Origin: Polychytrium aggregatum
Lineage: Eukaryota > Chytridiomycota > Chytridiomycetes > Polychytriales
NCBI RefSeq assembly: GCF_025602895.1
Contig: NW_026516482.1
Span: forward strand, 1-33,596
Direction: 5' to 3'
Length of the DNA: 33,596 nt
The notes beneath the pieces are model-generated. The model did not search any database. It was not told the origin of the DNA and worked only from the letters and a program-made list of their open reading frames with translations. Below are positions 20,102 through 29,148 of this stretch, in pieces. Made by a program: the position numbers and the translations under genes. The first letter of the stretch is position 1, and the number at the start of each line of letters is the position of its first letter.

Positions 20102-22441
20102 ATGACCCACACGCCGGATACTCTCGCCCGCGACTCGGACGACATCGATCACATTCGATTCGATCCGCCTCTGTGGAGACAGCGGCGGTCTCTTGTCTCG
20201 AGCCTGCTCGCTGCCCACAACGTGCAATCGGTGAGGAGACGGTGCTGGCTGGCAGCGGCATACCGGGGCCGCGGATTGGTAGCAACAGCAAATCCTGCAG
20301 CTGCCTACGGGCAGAAGCGACCCCTACAGCGAGTCGATCCGTCTGATTTGGTTGCTCCACGCAACGCTCATCTCCAAATCAGCCACTCGGATGGGTGCGC
20401 CGAGCATGCGAGCAGTGTTTGGCAGCCAGCAGAGGAATAAGCTCGCCCTGGTGCTCACGCATCTTCGCTCGCTCGCTTGGCCGCAACCGCAACCGCAACC
20501 GCAACCGCAACCGCAACCGCAACCGCAACCGCAACCGCAACCGCAACCGCAACCGCCGCCATCGCCAATATCTAGGTCGTCGACTATGGATGTGGCGAAG
20601 GTGCCCTGCTCGAAATCCTCCTCAACTCGACCCAGTTTGACCGGCTGATCGGTCTCGACATTTCGGAAGAGTCGCTCTACAGCGCTTGCGAAACCTGCTA
20701 TCCAACCGACAACGACTTTCGGTTCCTGAGGGAGCTGCCGATCGTGCTGGACCTCTATCTGGGCTCTGTGGACCGCTTTGACTCGCGACTGACGGGACAC
20801 GATGCCCTCGTCTCGTTGGAGGTGTAAGTGGACCGGCCATCATAGAACGCCGTGTTCGATCGACTTCGGGTGGCCAGAGGGGGCGATACGACTGAATGCG
20901 ATATGGAGCCTTGCTGTCGGAGCTGGTTGAATGTAGCGGCAAGATATCCCAGACTCACCCCGCATGCCAACATGCACATGCTCTGCCTGCAGCATCGAGC
21001 ACCTGGATCCCCCTGTGCTCGAGGCCTACCCGGAAATCGTTTTTGGTCGATACCAACCTCGGCTTGTGATCGTCACCACCCCGAATGCCGAGTTCAACGT
21101 CTTTTTCCCAAATCTGAACTATGGAACCCCACACGCAACGTTGCGGAACGACGACCACCGATTCGAGTGGACCCGCCGAGAGTTTGAAACCTGGTATGCG
21201 ATAAGCAACAGCATGACTGCATGCAGGAGAGTCGATACGCCCGAGCGCGCCCTCCCCCCTTGGGTCTTTGGCTAACGCAGCAACGATATTCCAGGGCACA
21301 AAGTATTGCGCTCGACTACGGCTACGCTGTGAGCTTCACCGGAGTCGGTTACTGGTACAACGACGAAAAAACTCTTACCGACATTGGCTTTTGCACCCAA
21401 GTGGCGATATTCCAGCGCAACGAACCCGATCCAGCTGCGATCGCGCCGGTCGACACTACAGCTGCTCCCAATGAGAGTGCCAGCACGACTCTTGCTGCAC
21501 CCTTGCAGTGCAGCCCTCCGGGGACGAGCTCGTCGAGCAAGCCGAGCGTCGAATTAGCAAGCGACACTGTCACCAGCCTTTCCAATCTTCCCTCCACCGA
21601 ACCAGCAGAGCCAGCCGATGCTCCTCAGGCCGATCCAGACACCAACATTGTGGTTGCGACGAGCCCGATTCACTCGCATATACTTTTCGAATCCATCGGG
21701 TATCCATTTTTTGATGAGCCGGCCCTATCTGGAAGCGAGCTGCTGGATCTCATCAAACAGGAAGCCACGGATCTGCACCACAACGATATAACGTGGGCTC
21801 ACCTGTCACGTTCGCCGCTGTCCACTGAGCCAGAAATCGATGCATCCGGCAGCACAATCAATCTCTCGCTCGGTCAACTGTGGTCGGTCCTGAAGGTGCG
21901 ACAACACTGCAAGCACATTGCCACGCTGGTGGATGCTCTTCGCACCGACCTCGGCAGGGATCTCTTTGAGCTCTATGAAACAGATTCGCCAAGCTCGGAC
22001 CTGGGTAGCCACGTAGAAGATTCGCTGAGAAGAACCTGGGTCCGCTCGAGGTTCCTGGCGCCGCCGGTGACATGGTTGCACTCTCTCGAAGCCCCGGCCT
22101 CGGACTCGGACACCGCCGAATCGGACGATGAGAGCATTCCAGAGCCCCCACGGGAGAAGCGTGATCCAGGCCCAGCCATGGCGGACTGGAAGACGGCCGA
22201 TATCGCCAATCGGACGTGGCAGCCCTCGGCAGCGCCCTGGCCGGCGCCTGGATGGGGGTCCGAGGCTTTGGGAGATGTCCCAGCCGACGGCAGCGGTATC
22301 CAAGGCCAGACCGAAGCGATAACGACGGGCTGGGGTGTGTATGAGGGCCCAGCACAGAGCGGCGCCGAGGAAGGAGGCTGGCAGGCATTTGTCTCGGACG
22401 GGAACGATCCTGCGCCGACAGTTAACAGCGGATGGGAGTAG
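20102..22441 (+). CDS. HEN1: HEN1-type small RNA 2'-O-methyltransferase with GW-rich tail
   Basis: HEN1 adds a 2'-O-methyl group to the 3' nucleotide of small RNAs, protecting them from trimming. Four exons (20102-20230, 20576-20823, 20993-21193, 21295-22441) join in frame to 574 residues. Visible signatures: FDPPLWRQR near the N terminus, SAM-binding VVDYGCGEG at 44-52, EVIEH spanning an intron with Glu125, Glu128, His129, then His181 in DDHRFEWTR. These four match the HEN1 divalent-metal ligands. IVTTPNAEFN and GVGYW also fit the family. Human HENMT1 is ~390 residues, so the ~330 residues after the domain are an extension. It is acidic and low complexity and ends in seven tryptophans (491-573), four of them in GW/WG context, resembling an Argonaute hook. 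The start at 20102 gives a typical N-terminal length, but earlier in-frame ATGs exist. Confidence 0.93.
20480..20556. repeat. CCGCAA hexamer microsatellite in HEN1 intron 1
   Basis: About 12 units, ending ~20 nt before the acceptor ATATCTAG (20575). It lies inside the intron that splits NVQS from VVDYGCG. Confidence 0.95.
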
Positions 22442-22882
22442 ATTGGATGAATATATAGTGGACGACCTGCAGATGACGTCAAGTCGCAGACACAGTCGGT
22501 CCAGAAAGAAACGGGACCCCCATTGTCTGCAGAATGGCATGCGACACCTCTGCCCTGCCAAGGAGGGCTGCTTGCCGACGCCCGATCAATATGCAGCATC
22601 GAAGCGAGTCCACAGCTGGTTGGCCTGATTGTGCCGTCGCCAGCCAAAGCGATCGGCGTGCTGGTCCGCCACCCGGCTGCCATTGGTCCAGGCCGGTGCC
22701 CACAATCCAACAGGTCTGGTTGCGTTCGGCGAGACGTTCTCCCCTTCCCGATCGGTGCGTCTCCACATCCGCCCGCACTGGACTCATCGTCGCCATCGCT
22801 CGCACCGCACTGTTTGCCGAACCCGAACCCGAACCCGCAGCCGCCTGAACCGCCTCCATCCGCCCTCCCGTCGCTGCAGCAA
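22442..22882. promoter_or_regulatory. Region between HEN1 stop and first PDK1 ATG
   Basis: About 440 bp. It should hold the HEN1 3' end and the promoter and leader of the first PDK1 gene. The PDK1 frame is open back to 22523 and would add a Pro/Asn-rich stretch, but contains no ATG before 22883. I see no other gene. Confidence 0.45.
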
Positions 22883-25660
22883 ATGCATTCGGAGCCGCTC
22901 GTTGCAGCACAGCCTCCCGAGGCGACCCTGGATGCCCCACCAAGCCCGGCCCCTGTCGATGCCACGCTCGAGGAGGATATTCCTCGTGCGGTCGAACAGG
23001 CAGAGCAGACAAAGCAGGCAGAGCAGACAAAGCAGGCAGAGCAGACAAAGCAGGCAGAGCAGGCAGAGCAGGCAGAGCAAGCAGAAGCAGTGGAGGTGGC
23101 ACCAATCGACACCTCGGTGAATAATACGCATGCTCCGACGGGCGACTCTGACGTCAAGCCAGACTCGAGCCCATCCGCCGAGCCGTCATTGCCGGCAGAC
23201 GCTTCAGTCAAAGGCCGGCCTCGGGCCAATACCGAAGAGCAGTCCGCCGACGACGAGCAGAGTCTTCTGCGTCCGCGAAACCGTGCTGACTTTGAATGGG
23301 GTGAGATTTTGGGGGAAGGCTCGTTTTCCACAGTCGTCCATGGCCGCGAGCCAGCAACCAACCGGCAGTACGCCGTCAAAATCCTCGAAATAAGCCGGGT
23401 TGTGCGGTACGACAAGGTCCGGTACGTCTATGTCGAGAAGCAGGCCCTCAAGATTCTACAGCATCCGTTCATCATTCGGCTTTACTACACATTCAAGGAC
23501 CGCGAAAGCCTGTACTTTGTGCTTGAGCTGGGTGAGAAGGGCGACCTGCTCCAGTTTATCAAAAGTGTAGGTGTCTTTGACATGGACACGGCCCGATTCT
23601 ACACAGCCGAGATCGTCACCGCCGTCGAGTACATCCACAGCTGCAATATTCTGCATCGGGACCTCAAGCCCGAGGTGAGTTGATGCCATCGCGACTCCAC
23701 GCTATTCTCTTTGCGAGCCCTCGACAATCGCACTTATCGGATTCGCTGTGGCATGGACAGAACATCGTCCTGGATGGCAAGGGTCACATCCGAGTAAGTC
23801 GAATGATTCCGGGGCAATCCACATCGCCGCTGAATCGATGCAGTTGGAGGGTCGGTTGGATATGACTGTGAGGGCGCTACGGACGAAGAGCTCGTGCGAG
23901 TGCCGTGCTTGAGCTATTCGAGAATCACGCCAATGTGATCTACGCGGCTGTTGATAGTCCAGCACCGTGTGCTGGCACTGTCAGGACGAAGATATGGTTC
24001 TGACCGGCCACGAATCGACTCGTCTTGGCAGATCACCGACTTTGGATGCGCCAAAATCCTAGAAAACGACCCAACAGCCGACCCGGAGGGTTCCACTCTG
24101 AAGAAAAAGCGATCGTTTGTGGGAACGTCCGAGTACTGCTCGCCCGAGCTGCTGCTGGACCAACCCATCGCGTGGCCATGCGACGTATGGGCGATCGGAT
24201 GCATGCTGTATCAAATGCTGGCCGGACGACCGCCGTTCAAGGGTGCCAATGAGTATTTGACACTCCAGAAGGTTCAGAACCTAGAGTACAGCTTTCCGAG
24301 CGACTTTCCTGAAGTTGCGAGAGATCTGGTGCAGCTGATCTTGACCCTGGACGCTGACGAGCGATACACGATTCCGCAAATCAAGGCACATCCCTTCTTT
24401 GATGGGTTCGATTGGACGGACCTCCATCTCCAGACGCCGCCGGTGCCGCTGCCGAGGGAGGTGCCCGTGTATTTCGACTCTCTGGAAGCAATCGCCCAGC
24501 GGCTCCCCACGGCTGTCGCTGAACAGGGCGGTGCCGAATGTGTCTATAACGATGGCTACTCGGATTCGGAAGCCGGCTGGCCTGACGCTGAAGCATCCGA
24601 CGTGATGCCCATATTTTTCCACGAGCCGATAGCCCTGAGCCGGAAAGCCAACGCAAGTGTCGACGAAAGCAGCATCCTGAGCGAAACTCATCTCAACCTA
24701 TATCGCGACGATGATCGGCCTCATCCAATTGGGGTCCCCACCATTGTCGACTGCAGCGAGACGGATACACAGTCGATGGTCTCGCACAACCATGGAATGT
24801 CCGGGACTCTCGGAAGGACCGGCAATCGCAACCAGTCCGAGCACAATCCTCCGGCCAACGTCGATCTTCGGAAGCAATCTATTATCAAGCAGGCAGAGTC
24901 GAATGGCGAGGATACAGACTCTGGCACGAACAGCCCAAAGTCCCGCAACGATAGTCGCGACTCAAGCTCACCCGATCTCTATGGAACGCCCTCCAACCGG
25001 CGGCTTTCACGAAATGAGCACAACATCGCCATGGACTTTAGCCGCGACGCCCTAGTGACCCAATTTATGGCCAAGAACAAGCTGGGATACTCTGTCGGAG
25101 ACTCTGCCAGGGACATTGCCTCCTCGGGCGACATCCGCGACTCGAGTTACAGCATCGAGTCGGCCACAACAAGCCCGTCGTCGGCTTTGGCATCCGAGTT
25201 TTACAACGATCGCGCTGCCATGGCGATGGCGACTCTCCCACGGTGGTCCGCAGACATGGGTACCCGAGACATGGGCGCCCGAGACATGAGCCCGCGGGAT
25301 CAGGGGATGAGGCTTCCTGGCGAAGTCGTCTTTGAGTACAACGAGAAGGGTGCACAGAAGCGATGGAACCTCCGAGAGATGTTCCCGGGCGACCGGATTC
25401 TGAAGCACGGGCTCGTGACTCGCAAAAAGACATTTTTTTCAAAGCACCGACTGCTGGTGCTGACGAACAAGCGGCTGCTCGTTGTCGATCCGGCGCAAGC
25501 AACTGTGCGAGACGAGGTTGTGCTGAAGGACGAGTTTTCGATCGAACTGAAGAACGCACGCAGATTCACCATCACGATGCAGAAGAAGGCGTGGGTCTTT
25601 GACGACCGCACGGGCGGCGCTTCAGACTGGGTCGATTCAATCAACTCGGCGCGGCCATGA
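22883..25660 (+). CDS. PDK1-type AGC kinase with PH domain (copy A)
   Basis: 3-phosphoinositide-dependent kinase homologue (PDPK1/Pkh family), which activates other AGC kinases by T-loop phosphorylation. Three exons (22883-23674, 23761-23793, 24032-25660) give 817 residues. Residues 1-135 are disordered with an EQTKQA repeat. Kinase ~138-415: GEGSFSTV at 144-151, Lys166 in YAVK, HRDLKPE with Asp260, NIVLD in the 33-nt exon, DFG at 278-280, and a T-loop RSFVGTSEYCSPE with Ser303 at the PDK1 autophosphorylation site. The PIF-pocket segment VEKQALKILQHPF is family-like. A Ser/Asp-rich linker follows, including the repeat GTRDMGARDM. The PDK1-type PH domain is at ~705-815 (KTFFSKHRLLVLTNKRLLVVDP). 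The start is the first in-frame ATG. All kinase residues are intact. Confidence 0.9.
22995..23087. repeat. Coding repeat, Glu-Gln-Ala-rich
   Basis: Tandem GCAGAGCAGACAAAG and GCAGAGCAG units inside exon 1 of PDK1 copy A encode EQTKQA and EQA repeats (residues ~38-68). It is likely a length-variable, disordered or coiled segment. Confidence 0.85.
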
Positions 25661-26622
25661 TCTGCGCCTGGAATTGTCGGTCGGGTGCATGATACGGCCC
25701 CTCCCACGGCGTGTTTTTGTCCGAACGAGACGCCGTCTCCCACTGTTTTTTCCAACACTATATTCAGGGGAAATGGGACACCTGCCCACAACCCATTTGT
25801 CGGCGTAGTATGCGATGGCGTGCGTCTAACTATGCCATAAGAAATAGAACAGATCACTTTGGCAGCCTCCGAGTGAAGACCGCCGGTCGCAGTGCAGCGA
25901 TGCGGAAATCGAGGGTGCTGTGTTTGGCCATGAATGCAATGAGTGGGTCTGTGTATTCAGGTCACAGAAAAGAACCCTGCCATGGCTCATCTGGGTGGGC
26001 GATTCTGCGACAAGCACGCCAGCAATCCATCCAGGACAGAGAAGCAAGCGCCGCCTTGGCGCAGCCTTTGGCTCTTGAGACACCGGCCTTGTTCGCCAGG
26101 GGCTGTGCGACGGGGCGTCTGGATTTGGGCGAGCAGCGCGGACAGGCTTGTGCATCATGGCACTGCAGCCGGTGCAAATGGGGCGAATATGACGAAGCAA
26201 GTGCGTCGGAGCAGTCCATCGTATCAGTCCTTCATATCAGTCCATCGGAGCAATGCTTTGGATCAGTCCACCCGAGCAATGCAGTCGAGCAATCCAATGC
26301 AGTCGAGCAATCCGATGCAGCCGGGCAACGAATGTCGTCCGTGTCGGTGCCCGAGCATTGCGCCGGCTTCGCCACGCCCCCATCCCCCTCCTTGTCACAC
26401 ACACACACGCTCTGACTCGTTTGCCCGTGTCTGGGCTTCCACATCCACATCCACATCCTCGTCCGCATCCTCATCCTCATCCGCCTTTGCGTCGTTTCTG
26501 CATCGTCGCCTGCCCGTCTCGTCCCCGTTGCGCTTCCTCTTCCTTTCTTTCTGCGTCGCTGCTCCGCCCGCACAGCGAATCGCACCCTCTCGCCTCGCCT
26601 CCAAACGCACCCCACCGTCACC
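25661..26622. other. Region between the two PDK1 genes
   Basis: Roughly 960 bp. It holds the 3' end of copy A and the promoter and leader of copy B. Visible structure: imperfect repeats of CGAGCAATCCAATGCAG type at ~26270-26330, a short CA run at ~26396-26410, and CCACAT/CTCATC-rich pyrimidine leader sequence up to the ATG. Frames on both strands here have no recognisable domain. Confidence 0.5.
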
Positions 26623-26652
26623 ATGGACGAGCCCCTGTCTGCTCCCTCGCAG

Positions 26653-26687
<35 letters not shown>

Positions 26688-28725
26688 GCCGGCAACACCC
26701 TCGACCCCAATCCATCCGCCACTGCTCTACGGACCCACAAACCCGCTCTCGCCCATGTCGCCCCGAACGCCCAGCGGCCGTGCTGTGCATCGCAGCGATT
26801 TCAAGTTTGGCAAGGTTATCGGCGAAGGCTCGTTCTCCACCGTCTACCACGCCCAGGAGCTCATCTCCGGGAGGCCCGTTGCGATCAAGGAAATCGAGCA
26901 GAAGAAGGTCATCCGGAGCCGAAAGGTCCGATATATCCACATCGAGAAGCAGGCCCTCAAGATCCTCAAGCACCCATTCATCGTCCGCCTGCACTCGACA
27001 TTCAAGGACTCGACCTTTCTGTACTTTGTCCTCGAGTACTGCGAGAAAGGCGATCTGCTGCACCTGATCCGGGGCGTCCGCCACTTTGACACCGACGCCG
27101 CCCGGTTTTATCTCGCCGAGCTCATCGTCGCCGTCGAGTACATGCACAAGACCAACGTGCTGCATCGGGATCTCAAGCCCGAGGTAGGCTTGCGGCAATG
27201 GCTGTGTGCGTCCTTTTCTGCGATGGAGTTTGTCGTCCGATCCGTCCGGCTCGGTGTTCATGACTTGTGCCGTGTCTGCCAGCCCGACCTGTCCTGCTTT
27301 GGAATGTGGGATGTGCATCCGTCTCTGACCTTGGCTCATGCTGCTTGCCCTCCCAGAACATTGTCCTGGACTCGGAAGGACACATTCGGGTACGTCCCTC
27401 TCATGCGCTTTCGTGATATCCGCACCCTGCCACCCGGACCGATTCGAGCCTCTCCGCATTTGCTCATCCCTTCCTGTCCCTTCTCTTTCAGGTCACCGAT
27501 TTTGGCTGTGCCAAGATTCTCGACACAGAGCCGACCGAAGACGACGGCAACCCAAAGCCCGAACGGAAGCGGTCGTTCGTTGGCACCCCCGAGTACTGCT
27601 CGCCAGAGCTCATCACCAGCCAAGGAATTTCATGGCCATGCGACGTCTGGGCCGTTGGCTGTATTCTCTATCAGATGCTGGCCGGCCGACCCCCGTTCAA
27701 GGCCCCGAATGAGTATCTCACTTTCAAGAAGATCCAGAATCTCGAGTACAACTTCCCGCCAGAGTTTGATCCCGTTGCCAAAGATCTTGTCGAGAAGATC
27801 CTCGTCCTCGACCAGGAGACACGATACACTCTCGAGGACATCAAGGCCCACGAGTTTTTCAAGGGCTTTGACTGGGTCGACTTGCATCTGCAGACACCGC
27901 CTGTGCTGCAACCACAGCCTGTGGCCACTCCAGACTCCGAGACGCTCGACAAGATCGCCTCGCGCATCATCAACTCGATCATGATCGGCGATACACCCGA
28001 GTTTATCCACGCAGATGCCTACTCGGACGATGAGTCGGCTTCAGAGGCCGAGCCGACGATGCCGACGATTCCCGCAGCCTTTCAAAAGACCTGCCGGACT
28101 GAAGCAGCCACAGCAGCTCCTGGTCAAGATGCCCGATCGCCTGGCCCCAGTGGATCCCTTGTTGGTGAAGTCTCGGCCAGCGCTCTTTGCTCAGAGCTCG
28201 CAAAGCGAAACGCTCTTCGAGACTGAGGCGGGCACGACAAACCAAGATCCGCTCAAGATCGTCCAGGGCCAGGCAGAGGTTGAGTCAGCCGCCGTCTATG
28301 TGCCAGGTCGATTCGCGACGGAACGAACAAGCCTCTCTGATCAGAATGCCGGCATCGCGCTAGCGCGAGAGCAAAGCAGTCAGAGCCTGCGCTACGAATT
28401 TGTTGAGCGGAACGTCCGAAAGCTCTGGCGACTCTCGGAGCTTTTGCCACAGGAGCAGGTCATCAAGTGCGGCGCGTTGATCCTGCGAAGAACATTTTTC
28501 AGCAAGCGGCGCATGGTCGTCCTGGCGGCCGCCAAGATCATCATCCTCGAGGGCGAGACCGGCGCCATCAAGGACCAAATCAGCCTCGGCGCCCAGCCCA
28601 CAGTGCAGCAGCGAACTGAAAAGACATTCACGGTGACCGTTGGCAAGCGCTCATGGGTGTTTGAGGAGCCGACAAAGCAGGTGCAGCCCTGGATCGAGGC
28701 CATCAAGGCAACCATCGACAACTGA
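26623..28725 (+). CDS. PDK1-type AGC kinase with PH domain (copy B)
   Basis: Second PDK1 homologue, same direction as copy A. The ATG has a strong CACCATGG context. Exons: 26623-27183, 27357-27389 and 27492 onward. A polyalanine run (residues 12-21) precedes the kinase: GEGSFSTV, Lys89 in VAIK, HRDLKPE with Asp183, NIVLD in a 33-nt exon, VTDFG, T-loop RSFVGTPEYCSPE. Both introns sit exactly where copy A has them. After the kinase the frame changes between ~28034 and ~28180: upstream residues read in one frame (stop at 28228) and the PH domain (RTFFSKRRMVVLAAAK, WVFEEP) in the next. A short intron would fix it (28123-28180 or 28034-28088 both work); a 1-nt sequence error is the alternative. 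Predicted length is ~590 residues. Catalytic residues are intact. Confidence 0.88.
26653..26685. repeat. GCT triplet run encoding polyalanine
   Basis: About ten GCT codons in the N terminus of PDK1 copy B. Confidence 0.93.
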
Positions 28726-29148
28726 GCCCGGCTGCTGCTCGCACTGTATACCAACGAGCCAGCCTCGGTTCCCGAATGCAGCGCCCACAACCCGAAACGG
28801 GACACCCTGCTCTTGTAGCCTTCGTCTGGGTGAGAATACACACATTAATTGTCCACAACGGCCATCCACCGGACTGTCGCTGCTGCGACTTGGTGCCACG
28901 CCGAGATATGCGCATCCAGTTCCAGGAGGCAGATGCTGTGCGCAGCCGAATGTCGGGACAGAGGCCGAGGCGCGGGTCTTGGTCTCGAAACTTTTTTTGG
29001 TCGGGGCTGCCGAGCGCCGCACAATCCGATCGTCGTCGGCTCTGGAACTCTGCATCCCACATCCCGGCCTGGCCTGTCGCCCACCGCCCCATACCCACAG
29101 CCGCTCGACCAGCACACCCGGCCGCCGCTGCTTCCGAACTATTTCGAA
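28726..29148. promoter_or_regulatory. Intergenic region between PDK1 copy B and the Nop8-like gene
   Basis: About 420 bp between a plus-strand stop and a plus-strand ATG. It is presumably terminator of one gene and promoter of the next. No repeat, TATA box or RNA gene stands out. Confidence 0.45.

Noticed and set aside
21973..23415. 480-codon minus-strand frame antisense to HEN1 and PDK1 copy A
   Set aside because: It is low in recognisable content, rich in Ala-Cys-Ser from the antisense of coding repeats, and crosses the HEN1 3' end and the PDK1 kinase start. It is a shadow frame.
25711..26415. Plus-strand 234-codon frame between the PDK1 genes
   Set aside because: No recognisable domain, ATG context or splice support. 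Composition follows local repeats. It may be leader sequence, so I list it only as intergenic.
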